Positions 39,435 to 48,972 of a DNA stretch of 64,000 bases are shown here, piece by piece. The stretch comes from Rhodoferax sp. (GTDB lineage Bacteria; Pseudomonadota; Gammaproteobacteria; Burkholderiales; Burkholderiaceae_C). The DNA lies in contig JAUXOA010000011.1 in assembly GCA_030682475.1 (NCBI GenBank), positions 1-64,000 of the forward strand, given 5' to 3'. The number at the start of each line of letters is the position of its first letter. The first letter of the stretch is position 1. The notes beneath the pieces were generated by a model that made no database searches, was not told the origin of the DNA, and saw only the letters and a program-made list of their open reading frames with translations. A program made the position numbers and the translations under genes.

Positions 39435-42400
39435 ATGGCCTATACCGACATCAACAGCGAAGACCGTTTGGTACAGGCCACCTTTGCAGCCCATCTGGAA
39501 CACGTTCTGGGCTGGGATAGCGTCTACGCCTGGAATCAGGAAACCTTTGGCCCCGACGGTACGCTGGGCCGCACCAGCGAGCGTGATGTGGTTTTGGTGC
39601 GCGATCTGCGCATGGCGCTGGTCAAACTCAATCCCCAACTGCCGCCCGCTGCCATTGAAGAGGCCATCACCAAGCTGACGCACCACAACTTTTCTCGCAC
39701 GCTGCTGCAACACAATCAAGCCTTTTACAAGCTGATCCGCGACGGGGTGGCGGTGAGTTACCACGACACTCAAGGACAGCTTCGGCATGCCCAGGCCGCC
39801 GTTATCGACTTCCGCACCCCCGGCAACAACCGCTTTCTGGCGGTACGCGAACTCAAACTGACCGGGCTGCGCACGCCCAACTACAACCGCCGCGCCGATC
39901 TGGTCTGCTTCGTCAACGGCCTGCCCCTGGTGTTCATCGAACTCAAGGCGGTCTACAAGAACATCCGTGCCGGCTTTGACGGCAACCTGCGTGACTATCT
40001 CGACGAGAACGTCGTCGCCCACGCTTTCCACCACAACGCCTTTGTCATCGTCAGCAATGGCGACAACGCCCGCTTTGGCTCCATCACCAGCGCCTGGGAG
40101 CACTTTGGTGAATGGAAGCGCCTGGATGAGCGCGACAAGGGCAGCATGGCAGCCGAGGTGTTGCTCAATGGCATGCTGGCCAAGGATCGCCTGCTGGACA
40201 TCGTCGAAAACTTCATCCTGTTCGATGCCAGCAAGGCCGGTGCCGTGCGCAAGGTGGTGGCCCGCAACCACCAGTTGCTGGGCGTCAATCAGGCGGTGGC
40301 AGCGGTGGTGCGGCAAGAAGCACTCAAACGCCAGTTCCCCGCCGGTGAGCGCCTCAAACATCGCACGGTAGAGTTGCCCTTGCAAAGCTATGACCGGGCC
40401 GCCAATGAACCCTTGACTGCGTACCCCCTGGCCGCCGAACCCACAGCGCAATACATTCAAATTGTCGAGCGTGCCCATCCCGATCTGGGCCGTCTTGGTG
40501 TCGTCTGGCACACGCAAGGCAGTGGCAAGTCGTATTCCATGGCTTTTTTCGCCGAAAAGGTGCGCCGCACCGTGGAGGGCAACTTCACCTTTGTGCTGAT
40601 GACCGACCGCGATGATCTGGACAGCCAGATCTACAAGACCTTTGTCGGCTGCGGTGTGGCGGATGACCAAACGCCGCGCGCAGGCTCGGGCAAGGACCTG
40701 GAGCAACTGCTCAAGCAAAACAACCGCTATGTGTTCAGTCTGATCCACAAGTTCAATCAGGATGTGACGCCGGACAAGCCCTACAGCGACCGTGACGACA
40801 TCATCGTGATTTCGGACGAGGCGCACCGCACCCAATCCGGCAAGCTGGCGCGCAACATGCGTTTGGCCCTGCCCAATGCCGCCTTCATCGGCTTCACCGG
40901 CACGCCGCTGTTCAAACATGACGAGCTGACCAAACGCATTTTTGGCGGCTACATCTCGCGCTACGACTTCAAGCGCAGCGAGGAAGATGGCGCCACGGTC
41001 AAGCTGGTCTACGAAAACAGGGGCGAGAAGTTGGGCCTGGCCCGCCTCGATTTGAACGACAAAATCGCGGCTGCCGTCGATACCGCCGACCTCGACCCCG
41101 ACCAAACCGCCCTGCTGGAGAAATTGCTGGGCAAGGACTATGAGGTCATCACCGCCGACGAACGCTTGCTGAAAGTCGCGGCGGATTTTGTGACGCATTG
41201 CAGCACGCGCTGGGAAGCGGGCAAGACCATGCTGGTCTGCATCGACAAGGTCACCTGCGCCCGCATGCTGATGCTGATCGAGCCGCTGTGGAACGCAAAA
41301 GCCGCATCGGTTCGTCTGCAAGCGCAAGCCAAGCGCCAGGAGATCGCTGCTGCATCGGACGATGAAACCCGGCAAGTTCTGCACGCCCAGCGCGATCGTT
41401 TGCTGGCCAAGGCCGACTGGCTGGACGACACCATTGTCGAAATCATCATCAGCGAAGCCCAAAACGAAGTGGCCGACTTCAAGCAGTGGGGCTTTGACAT
41501 CATCCCGCACCGCGCCCGCATGAAGCTGGGGTTTGAAGCGCCGGATGGCAAGCGCGTTGATGTGGAATCGGCGTTCAAGAATCCCAAGCACCCCTTTCGC
41601 GTTGCGATCGTGTGCGCCATGTGGCTCACCGGCTTCGATGTTGAATGCCTGTCCACGCTGTACATCGACAAGCCAATGCGCGCCCACACCCTGATGCAGG
41701 CGATTGCCCGTGCCAACCGGCGTTATCCGGGCAAGGACTTCGGCCTGATCGTGGACTACAACGGCATGCTCAAAAGCCTGCGCGAAGCCCTGGCCCAATA
41801 TGCGCTGGGTGACGATGGTGGCGATGATGAAATCGTGGCGCCGCTGGAAGAACGCGTGGCGGCGCTGGCCAATGCCATTGAAGTTACCGAAGCGCATTTG
41901 ATTGGCTTGGGATTCGACCCGGTCAGTTTGATTGGTGCCAAGGGGTTTACCCGCCTGACCGGTTTGGCAGCGGCGGTCAACGCGGTCTATACCAACGACG
42001 AATCCAAGCGACGCTATGAGATATTTTGTCGGGTGGTGTTTGCCAGGTTCAAGGCCTTGTTGGTTGAGCCGTCCGCGCTGACCTACGCTGAACGGCATGA
42101 CAACATCGAGGCGATCTACAAGAAGCTGAGTGAACGCCGTGACACCGCCGACGTGAGCGCCCTGCTCCAGGTGCTGCACCGCATCGTCAATCAGGCCATT
42201 GCCACGCAGTCGCCCGGAGGGGACCAAGCCAACGCACTGACGGTTGATCTGTCTCAGATCAACATGGAAAAGCTACGCGATGAATTTGGCAAAAAGGTCA
42301 AGAACAAAGCCACCGTGATCGAGGACATTCGGAAAATCGTGGAAGACAAGTTGGCGCAGATGCTGGCCCGCAATCCGCTGCGCATGAACTACGAGAAGAA

Positions 42401-42875
42401 GTACCAGGAGATCATTGCCGCCTACAACCAGGACAAGGACCGGGCCACGGTCGAGGACACGTTCGCCAAGTTGATGGATGTGGCCAGCAGTTTGGATACC
42501 GAGCAGCGGCGCGCGGTGGAAGAAGGCCTGGACGAAGACCAGTTGGCCCTGTTCGATTTACTGCAACGCAGTGATCTGTCCAAGGTGGATAGGGAGCGCA
42601 TCAAGCAAGCAAGCCGCGAGTTACTGGCCGGCGTGTTGGCTGTGATCGCTCCCCTGGATCGCTGGACCGAGAAGGAACAAACGCAGGCTGAGGTGGAAAC
42701 CTTCATTCTGGACCACGTCTATCAGGCCCTGCCGGAACCGCCCTACACGCCGGCCGACAAGCAGCAGGTGGCCGAACTGGTGTATCGGCATATCTGGCAG
42801 CAGAGTGTGAGCGCGCACCCGAAAGCGGCTACCATTTCCAAAGTCCAATCAAACCCTGGTCACACCCATGCTTGA
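39435..42875 (+). CDS. hsdR: Type I restriction-modification system, endonuclease/translocase subunit
   Basis: A 1146-residue HsdR. The nuclease domain has D155 and E169-L-K171 (RADLVCF, VFIELKA), the PD-(D/E)XK triad. The helicase motor has Walker A QGSGKS at about 361-366 and the DEAH box at about 461-464 (SDEAHRTQSGK), with the GFTGTPLF motif shortly after. The C-terminal helical part should dock on the methylase. Its last 8 bp overlap the start of the cytosine deaminase gene. The final residues (SVSAHPKAATISKVQSNPGHTHA region) look like read-through rather than folded domain. Confidence 0.93.
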   Translation: MAYTDINSEDRLVQATFAAHLEHVLGWDSVYAWNQETFGPDGTLGRTSERDVVLVRDLRMALVKLNPQLPPAAIEEAITKLTHHNFSRTLLQHNQAFYKLIRDGVAVSYHDTQGQLRHAQAAVIDFRTPGNNRFLAVRELKLTGLRTPNYNRRADLVCFVNGLPLVFIELKAVYKNIRAGFDGNLRDYLDENVVAHAFHHNAFVIVSNGDNARFGSITSAWEHFGEWKRLDERDKGSMAAEVLLNGMLAKDRLLDIVENFILFDASKAGAVRKVVARNHQLLGVNQAVAAVVRQEALKRQFPAGERLKHRTVELPLQSYDRAANEPLTAYPLAAEPTAQYIQIVERAHPDLGRLGVVWHTQGSGKSYSMAFFAEKVRRTVEGNFTFVLMTDRDDLDSQIYKTFVGCGVADDQTPRAGSGKDLEQLLKQNNRYVFSLIHKFNQDVTPDKPYSDRDDIIVISDEAHRTQSGKLARNMRLALPNAAFIGFTGTPLFKHDELTKRIFGGYISRYDFKRSEEDGATVKLVYENRGEKLGLARLDLNDKIAAAVDTADLDPDQTALLEKLLGKDYEVITADERLLKVAADFVTHCSTRWEAGKTMLVCIDKVTCARMLMLIEPLWNAKAASVRLQAQAKRQEIAAASDDETRQVLHAQRDRLLAKADWLDDTIVEIIISEAQNEVADFKQWGFDIIPHRARMKLGFEAPDGKRVDVESAFKNPKHPFRVAIVCAMWLTGFDVECLSTLYIDKPMRAHTLMQAIARANRRYPGKDFGLIVDYNGMLKSLREALAQYALGDDGGDDEIVAPLEERVAALANAIEVTEAHLIGLGFDPVSLIGAKGFTRLTGLAAAVNAVYTNDESKRRYEIFCRVVFARFKALLVEPSALTYAERHDNIEAIYKKLSERRDTADVSALLQVLHRIVNQAIATQSPGGDQANALTVDLSQINMEKLRDEFGKKVKNKATVIEDIRKIVEDKLAQMLARNPLRMNYEKKYQEIIAAYNQDKDRATVEDTFAKLMDVASSLDTEQRRAVEEGLDEDQLALFDLLQRSDLSKVDRERIKQASRELLAGVLAVIAPLDRWTEKEQTQAEVETFILDHVYQALPEPPYTPADKQQVAELVYRHIWQQSVSAHPKAATISKVQSNPGHTHA

Positions 42876-44142
42876 TCTGCTGATTCAAAACGCCAGCCTG
42901 CCCGACGGGCGAACGGGTATGTCCGTCGCCGTGCGCGGCGGAAAGATTGTGGAGATCAGCGCGGGCCTCCATGCCCCGGCCCATGAAATACTGGACGCCG
43001 GCGGCTACCTGCTGAGCCCGCATTTTGTCGACCCGCATTTCCACATGGATGCCACCCTGAGCTACGGCCTGCCGCGCGTCAATCAGTCCGGCACGCTGCT
43101 CGAAGGCATTGCGCTATGGGGCGAGCTCAAACCCCTGCTCACCGCCGACGCGCTGATCGAGCGCGCCCTGACCTACTGCGACTGGGCCGTGGCCAAGGGC
43201 CTGCTGGCCATCCGCAGCCATGTGGACACCAGCGACCCCAGCCTGCTGGCTGTGGACGCGCTGCTGGCGGTAAAGAAACAGGTCGCGCCCTACATAACCC
43301 TGCAACTGGTGGCCTTCCCGCAAGACGGTGTGCTGCGCAGCCCGGGCGGCGTGGAGAACCTCAAGCGCGCGCTGGACAAGGGTGTGGATGTGGTCGGCGG
43401 CATTCCGCACTTTGAGCGCACCATGCTGGAGGGCGCCGCCAGCGTCAAACTGCTGTGCGAGATCGCGGCCGAGCGCGGTCTGCTGGTGGACATGCATTGC
43501 GACGAATCCGACGACCCGCTGTCGCGCCACATCGAGACGCTGGCCTTCGAAGCCCAGCGCTTAGGGCTGCAGGGCCGCGTGACCGGCTCGCACTGCACCT
43601 CCATGCACAGCATGGACAACTACTACGTGAGCAAGTTGATTCCACTCATCGCCGAATCACAAGTCAGCGTGATCGCCAACCCGCTGATCAACATCACGCT
43701 GCAGGGCCGCCACGACAGCTACCCCAAGCGCCGCGGCATGACGCGCGTGCCCGAGCTGATGGCCGCCGGCGTCAACGTCGCCTTCGGCCACGACTGCGTG
43801 ATGGACCCCTGGTACGGCATGGGCAGCGGCGACATGCTGGAGGTGGCACACATGGGCCTGCACGTGGCGCAGATGACCAGCCAGAACGGCATCCGCCAAT
43901 GCTTCGACGCGGTGACGACCAACGCGGCGAAGGTGATGCACTTGCAAGGCTATGGGCTGGAGGTAGGCTGCGATGCGAGCTTTGTGCTGCTGCAGGCGCG
44001 GGATGCGGTGGAGGCGATCCGGCTGCGGGCGAACCGGCTCAAGGTGTGGCGGAAGGGAAAGCTGCTGGCGGAGACGGCGGAGGTGGTGGCGCGGTTGCAT
44101 GTGGAGGGGCAGTTTAACGAGGTTAGTTTTTCTCGGACCTGA
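42868..44142 (+). CDS. codA: Cytosine deaminase (CodA-like amidohydrolase)
   Basis: A 424-residue amidohydrolase. Metal motif DPHFHMDAT is early. VAFPQDG corresponds to the Gln that contacts cytosine in E. coli CodA, and SHCTSMHSM carries metal/proton-shuttle histidines. FGHDCVMDPWYGMGSGDM holds the catalytic Asp. It should convert cytosine to uracil, feeding PreTA. It begins 8 bp inside hsdR (ATGCTTGA overlap), an unexpected coupling. Its logical partners, the nucleoside importer genes, lie on the other side of the restriction operon. Confidence 0.9.
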   Translation: MLDLLIQNASLPDGRTGMSVAVRGGKIVEISAGLHAPAHEILDAGGYLLSPHFVDPHFHMDATLSYGLPRVNQSGTLLEGIALWGELKPLLTADALIERALTYCDWAVAKGLLAIRSHVDTSDPSLLAVDALLAVKKQVAPYITLQLVAFPQDGVLRSPGGVENLKRALDKGVDVVGGIPHFERTMLEGAASVKLLCEIAAERGLLVDMHCDESDDPLSRHIETLAFEAQRLGLQGRVTGSHCTSMHSMDNYYVSKLIPLIAESQVSVIANPLINITLQGRHDSYPKRRGMTRVPELMAAGVNVAFGHDCVMDPWYGMGSGDMLEVAHMGLHVAQMTSQNGIRQCFDAVTTNAAKVMHLQGYGLEVGCDASFVLLQARDAVEAIRLRANRLKVWRKGKLLAETAEVVARLHVEGQFNEVSFSRT

Positions 44143-44180
44143 GGTCACTTCGCGGGTGTAGCTTTTGCCGGACAGTCGTC

Positions 44181-44199
44181 GTTACCGCCTGCTGGTAAC
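44181..44199. repeat. Small perfect inverted repeat before the MerR-like gene
   Basis: GTTACC (44181-44186) and GGTAAC (44194-44199) flank a 7-base spacer in the gap after codA. It may be a weak terminator for codA or an extra regulator site. There is no T-run directly after it. Confidence 0.35.
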
Positions 44200-44231
44200 A
44201 GTGGGGTAAAAAGCAGAATTTGAGCGATACA

Positions 44232-44264
44232 CGCACTTCTGCGCCAAATTGACGCAGAAGTGCG
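44232..44264. promoter_or_regulatory. 12-bp perfect inverted repeat, likely operator of the methylase cassette
   Basis: CGCACTTCTGCG (44232-44243) and CGCAGAAGTGCG (44253-44264) are exact complements with a 9-base spacer. They stand 14 bp upstream of the start codon of a MerR-like regulator that heads the cassette. Position and perfection point to autoregulation, as control proteins of restriction-modification systems do. No experiment supports it yet. Confidence 0.65.
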
Positions 44265-44278
44265 TTACCATCCGTTTT

Positions 44279-44806
44279 ATGACACCCCGTCGTATTACAT
44301 CTGTAGACTTGGTCGAGGTGACTGGCTTTTCTCGTCACCGTCTTCGCAGCTTTTTGAAAGACTTGCCTGGATACTCGGAAAAGCAAGGCACTGAGAGAGT
44401 TGCACGAGAGTACAGCCGTCAGGATCTGACAGTTATCGCCGTTTGCTGCGAGTTGGAAGACCGTTATCGGATGCGCCGTGACGCTATCGTTCAACTGGTT
44501 CTCGAAGTTCGTAAAGCTCTCAGCGAGCCGCGCTCAGTCACAACAGACGCACTTCTTATTGTGATTCCTAACCCGCCCAGCGCCCGATATGTCGATGGCG
44601 CATCAGATGTACGAGATGGAACCGTCTTGCCCTTGAGCAATATCCTGAATAGGGTTGATAGTTACCTGCTGGGGGATCAGTTAGTGGAGACAGGTGGTCA
44701 GCGAAATCTCGACTTGGGTCCTGTGCCCATTTTGACGACCCGTCTGTCGAAGGTGACAAACAACAATCATCAACGCAGAACTGGTTCTAAAAATGCAGCC
44801 GGTTGA
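44279..44806 (+). CDS. MerR-like helix-turn-helix regulator of the methylase cassette
   Basis: A 175-residue protein with a MerR-type winged helix at the N-terminus: RRITSVDLVEVTGFSRHRLRSF, followed by the YSRQDLTVIAVCCELED helix region that in MerR proteins fixes the wing. The C-terminal half has no recognisable ligand motif. The ATG at 44279 is chosen over an upstream TTG at 44249, because the 12-bp inverted repeat lies between them. The stop overlaps the methylase start (44793). Most likely it regulates the cassette. Confidence 0.75.
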   Translation: MTPRRITSVDLVEVTGFSRHRLRSFLKDLPGYSEKQGTERVAREYSRQDLTVIAVCCELEDRYRMRRDAIVQLVLEVRKALSEPRSVTTDALLIVIPNPPSARYVDGASDVRDGTVLPLSNILNRVDSYLLGDQLVETGGQRNLDLGPVPILTTRLSKVTNNNHQRRTGSKNAAG

Positions 44807-47800
44807 CCTTTACGAAGAGCTACACGCAGCAGGTGTACTGCGGGATAGCATTGTTCGGCTCGACGAGGCGGCGACGCCCAGGCATATCCGCTACCTTGAC
44901 CTACTTGGCATGAGCGATCAGTACGGCGCAGTGCTTCCTGATGCCGTGATCGAATCGTCGGGGCAACCCTATCTCTACGTGGTGCGTCGCGACCGCCTTG
45001 GAGACCCGGGAAATAATCAACGTCCATTAGCCGAATTAATCCGGATTCTTGCCTGTCGCTCAGACGCCCGGTTCCTCGCGGTGGTAAGACCCGGTTCTAT
45101 AGATGTTTATCCTGTAGGGCTCTTTGAGGGAGTACCGGATGCCATGTTGCCGAGTCCAAGTGACAGCAATAGCGCCGACTTGCGGGGTCTTCTTAGCGGC
45201 GCAATGTTTGGATCGCATACTGCGACATCCGGTAGTTCCAAATTTGCAAAGCAGTGGCTTGAAGCACTACTGTTCCGATTGTTGACTGACGCAGCGAAAG
45301 GCATCAGGCTTGCTGCCCCACAGTTGTCGGAACAGCAAGTGATCGCTTTGGTTGGGCGCGCTTTGTTTTTCCGCTTTCTTGCTGACCGTGGCATCGTAGT
45401 CAAGGCAGACGCCCCCACCATTGCGAATGGTGCCAATGGACTGGAGGAAATGTTCTCAACGCCGGCCCACCTCACACAGGTGTGCCGTTGGATGGACTGC
45501 ACATTCAACGGCGACTTGCTATCTATTGGTGGCAAAGATTACGAAACGCTGTTGGTAGGCATCGGCGCTGGATTGCCCGAGGTATGTCGGCATTTGACCA
45601 ATATCCAATATCGCGCCGTTGGTGGGCAGTTACCGCTGAATTGGGGCGGTATCGAGTTCCGCCATGTACCTGTCGACATGCTGAGCCAAGTCTACGAGGA
45701 CTTCGCTCATGAATTCGTTCCCGAATTGGCACAGGCTACAAGCATCCATTTCACGCCGAGACGGCTGGCAGAAATAGTGCTTGACGGAGCATTTAGCGCA
45801 GTGCAGTCGGCACCACCGCATGCTGCAAAGGTTCTTGACCCAGCCGTTGGTGGTGGGGTATTTCTCGTACTCGCATTTCGTCGACTTGTTGCAGAACGTT
45901 GGCGAGAAGATGGAGTTCGGCCTACACGGACGGTGATTCGCAAAATACTCAAGAAGCAACTCACAGGCTTTGACATCAATCGGGATGCGCTGAACATCAC
46001 TGCGCTCAGCTTGTATTTGGCGGCACTTGAACTGGACCCAACTCCGAGCCCTCTGACTGATCTGAAATTTGAAAAGCTGATCGGTACAGTGCTGCACGCG
46101 GTCGACCAGCAAGGGCTGGGTAGAAATGACGAAGATGCATTGCTCGGCAGTCTGTCTTCAACTGTGCTGAATGGCTACCGGAATCGATTTGACATTGTCA
46201 TAGGGAATCCCCCCTGGACGGGCTTCAACGGCATGAGCAAAACAGCCCTGAACAAGACGCTCGGCAATTTAATGATGGCGACCAATATCGAGGGCGACCG
46301 AGACCATATAAACGTAACTGTGCGAGCACGTTATGGATCGCCAGACATTCCGTTCTTGCTTGCTGCTACTCGATGGGCCAAACCTAAAGGCGCACTCGGC
46401 TTCGCATTACATGCGCGCTTTATCTTCCAACCCGAGGCGTTTGAGTTGCGCAAACACGTTTTCAAGTCAATGCGCGTCACGGGGATCATGAACTTTTCGG
46501 CACTTCGCCAGGACCCGCAGTTGTGGCCAACCAATGACGCACCATTCGTACTGCTGGTTGCCCGCAATGCACCCGCGCAGCACGATGACAGTTTTTACTT
46601 CATCAGTCCCAAGTACGAATTTCAATTGTCAAAAGTAGGGCAGTACCGAATAGACCCAAATGCAGCAACTCCCATTTTGCAGACTGCAGTACAAGAAGAG
46701 GCATATGCACTCAGAGCCCTCTATAAGGGAGGAGCACTGGGCATGGAGTTGCTAAAGCGTATTCAAACCGGTCATGTAATTCCATTGGGCGAATATCTTT
46801 CGCAAGGTTACGGCATGAAGTTGTTCAATGGATACAAACTCGGAAAACCTGAGGAGCGTATCCACGAGGCAAGTCACTTGTTGGGTCTTCCAATTGTGAC
46901 AACTGATATGTCACCTTTTGGAATATCTATAAGTAGTGCGAGCCCCTTTTTGCACTCAAAGGCTCAACGACCACGCAGTGCCCATATTTTCAAGGGTCCG
47001 CTACTACTTTTCCGTGCGTCGCCAAAGCAGGATAGACAACTGCGTGGCGCATTGTTCTTTGAAACTGATGTCGCGTATACCAATGTCTTTTCTAGTCTTC
47101 CAATTGCAGGGCATGAAGAGTTGCGGCCACTTGCCCATATGCTGCATGTACTGTCCTATAGTGATCTGCTGCTTTACTACCAACTGCTGACGAGTCCAAA
47201 ATTTGGCGTAGAGAGGGATTCTGGTCTACAGGCTGATCTTGAGGGCTTCCCACTTGTAACACTAGATTCGCTTACCCCTGCGCAAAAAGCAGAGGTTCAT
47301 GTAATTTCTGACCTCTTGCAAACAGGAGCACCTTGCTGGTCTCGGGTCGATAAACTCGTATCAGAACTCTACGGCCTTTCGTCATGGGACCGCCAATTAA
47401 TTCAGGACACGTTGGAATTTGAGCTTCCATTCAGCGACAACATTCAACGATCAGGAATCCCAACGACACCTGAGGATCGTGCAGCGTTTGCGGATACGTT
47501 CAACAACCTTGTCGAACCATTCGCCGAGGATGATAAAAAGCCGACTCGCATCGTTAACGTGAATAACGCAGTGCTCGATGGATGGCGACACCTTCACATT
47601 GGACGAGTTGGAGAAACTGGCTCAGATGCTGCAAATATCCCCAGTACCGATTCGCACCAAATCGCCGCCCTGGCTGAAAGCTACTGGGCCTCGCGCCTCA
47701 CTTTGCGGCTGCCTGATGGCAACGCGGTCGTCGGTTATCTCGATCAACGACGGTATTGGAGCAAGACTCAGGCACGCTTGTTAGCGCTGGAGTGGCTGCA

Positions 47801-47822
47801 GGGCGACAACTCGCTCAGTTAA
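44793..47822 (+). CDS. Large Eco57I-like N6-adenine DNA methylase
   Basis: A 1009-residue protein. Motif IHFTPRRLAEIV precedes AdoMet motif I LDPAVGGGVFL (about residues 348-358), which departs from the usual DPACGSG. The catalytic NPPW is at about 472-475 (IVIGNPPWTG). The N-terminal 330 residues have no obvious nuclease triad, and the C-terminal 450 probably hold target recognition. The size and order resemble the Eco57I, PglX (BREX) and DrmMI (DISARM) groups of methylases, but none of the other BREX or DISARM genes is present. The base composition is visibly A+T-richer than the flanks. The start overlaps the regulator gene, and a putative nuclease follows. Confidence 0.8.
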   Translation: MQPVDLYEELHAAGVLRDSIVRLDEAATPRHIRYLDLLGMSDQYGAVLPDAVIESSGQPYLYVVRRDRLGDPGNNQRPLAELIRILACRSDARFLAVVRPGSIDVYPVGLFEGVPDAMLPSPSDSNSADLRGLLSGAMFGSHTATSGSSKFAKQWLEALLFRLLTDAAKGIRLAAPQLSEQQVIALVGRALFFRFLADRGIVVKADAPTIANGANGLEEMFSTPAHLTQVCRWMDCTFNGDLLSIGGKDYETLLVGIGAGLPEVCRHLTNIQYRAVGGQLPLNWGGIEFRHVPVDMLSQVYEDFAHEFVPELAQATSIHFTPRRLAEIVLDGAFSAVQSAPPHAAKVLDPAVGGGVFLVLAFRRLVAERWREDGVRPTRTVIRKILKKQLTGFDINRDALNITALSLYLAALELDPTPSPLTDLKFEKLIGTVLHAVDQQGLGRNDEDALLGSLSSTVLNGYRNRFDIVIGNPPWTGFNGMSKTALNKTLGNLMMATNIEGDRDHINVTVRARYGSPDIPFLLAATRWAKPKGALGFALHARFIFQPEAFELRKHVFKSMRVTGIMNFSALRQDPQLWPTNDAPFVLLVARNAPAQHDDSFYFISPKYEFQLSKVGQYRIDPNAATPILQTAVQEEAYALRALYKGGALGMELLKRIQTGHVIPLGEYLSQGYGMKLFNGYKLGKPEERIHEASHLLGLPIVTTDMSPFGISISSASPFLHSKAQRPRSAHIFKGPLLLFRASPKQDRQLRGALFFETDVAYTNVFSSLPIAGHEELRPLAHMLHVLSYSDLLLYYQLLTSPKFGVERDSGLQADLEGFPLVTLDSLTPAQKAEVHVISDLLQTGAPCWSRVDKLVSELYGLSSWDRQLIQDTLEFELPFSDNIQRSGIPTTPEDRAAFADTFNNLVEPFAEDDKKPTRIVNVNNAVLDGWRHLHIGRVGETGSDAANIPSTDSHQIAALAESYWASRLTLRLPDGNAVVGYLDQRRYWSKTQARLLALEWLQGDNSLS

Positions 47823-47836
47823 TTGATTTGATAAAC

Positions 47837-48574
47837 GTGTCGTTCTCAAACATTGGCGTTCCGCCCTTATCACTGCCCACTTATCGTCCATGGGGAAAAT
47901 CGCTAATTAAGGTAGTGGAGCAGGCTTTAACCGAGGCATGGCTGCACCTCATTCGCGATCATTCCACGCTGGTTTCTGGGGGCAATGAGGATGCCATCAC
48001 TGATGAATTGATGAATGCACTCGTCGCCTTGCGAGGTAGCAAATATCCACCTGGATTTCACGCGGGGTTCTTCGGTATGCCCGTGCGCGACGGAAAATTG
48101 CCCAGTTGGGATGGTAAATCGATAGATCAGATGCCAGACATAACCATCTACCCTGCAATACCTCGTCAAAGTATCGCGAATCATCGACATGACGCATTGT
48201 TCTTTGAGTGCAAGGTTCTGGATAAAACTCGCGGCATGGATTTATACCGATCGCAAGGCATAGAACGTTTCACACAAGGACGATATGCTTGGTGCATGCC
48301 GCACGCTGGGATGGTGGCATATGTGCTCGAAAAGTCTGAGCGCTCGCCCACTACAGCCCTTACTGATTATTTTGCACGTGTCGACCAAGCGGGCAACACA
48401 ATAGGCGGCCAACTTGGGGCATCAACCCCTCCAACCTTGGCAGCGAAAGCCAAAAACGCGTATGTGTCCGACATTGCGGAAAGTAAGCACCTTCGAAGCG
48501 CTCCCGTAGTGGATGGCAGGAAGAGCGTGATCACACTTAGGCACTTGTGGCTAACTTCCTCTCCCACCCTATAG
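47837..48574 (+). CDS. Putative PD-(D/E)XK restriction endonuclease paired with the methylase
   Basis: About 245 residues, no family recognised by eye. D101 in MPDITIYPAI, E124 and K126 in FFECKVLDK make a PD-(D/E)XK arrangement of the kind found in restriction enzymes; E. g. a glutamate within TDELMNALVAL upstream may complete it. The start is uncertain: GTG 47837 just after the methylase stop is chosen, but TTG 47828 or a TTG at 47756 overlapping the methylase are possible. No good ribosome site is seen, so coupling to the methylase is likely. Order and context argue for the cleaving half of the cassette. Confidence 0.6.
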   Translation: MSFSNIGVPPLSLPTYRPWGKSLIKVVEQALTEAWLHLIRDHSTLVSGGNEDAITDELMNALVALRGSKYPPGFHAGFFGMPVRDGKLPSWDGKSIDQMPDITIYPAIPRQSIANHRHDALFFECKVLDKTRGMDLYRSQGIERFTQGRYAWCMPHAGMVAYVLEKSERSPTTALTDYFARVDQAGNTIGGQLGASTPPTLAAKAKNAYVSDIAESKHLRSAPVVDGRKSVITLRHLWLTSSPTL

Positions 48575-48617
48575 CTTTGGCGTCCACACAACCGTACCAG
48601 CGCGCCGCCCAAAGCTA
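48572..48617 (+). terminator. Inverted repeat with T-rich tail after the methylase/nuclease cassette
   Basis: TAGCTTTGG (48572-48580) and CCAAAGCTA (48609-48617) are exact complements around a 28-base loop, followed by GCTTTTCTTTGCCTT. It begins at the stop codon of the nuclease gene. The long loop is unusual for a simple terminator but the placement fits. Confidence 0.4.
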
Positions 48618-48685
48618 GCTTTTCTTTGCCTTAATCGTCCTCTACGCCTAACTCCTTCTCAACATTGCGCGACAAGGCAAACCCC

Positions 48686-48916
<231 letters not shown>

Positions 48917-48921
48917 ATTGA

Positions 48922-48965
48922 AATAATGATCCTATTATTGAATAATTCTTAATATTTGTTAAACT
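48922..48965 (+). promoter_or_regulatory. A+T-rich promoter/operator of the second hipBA pair
   Basis: AATAATGATCCTATTATT (48922-48939) is an inverted repeat (AATAAT/ATTATT). It overlaps a -35-like TTGAAT (48938-48943), which is 16 bp from a -10-like TAAACT (48960-48965). Transcription would begin at about the hipB ATG (48973), so the mRNA may be leaderless. This is inference from pattern only. Confidence 0.4.
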
Positions 48966-48972
48966 ATGCGTT

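Noticed and set aside
39285-42227. 980-codon open frame on the reverse strand of hsdR
   Set aside because: It is an antisense shadow of a G+C-rich gene: no domain motif, and hsdR on the other strand has all catalytic motifs.
44793-48574. Interpretation of the methylase genes as a BREX or DISARM locus
   Set aside because: The methylase is similar in type to PglX/DrmMI, but no pglZ, brxA/B/C/L, drmA, drmB or drmC gene is present in the window.
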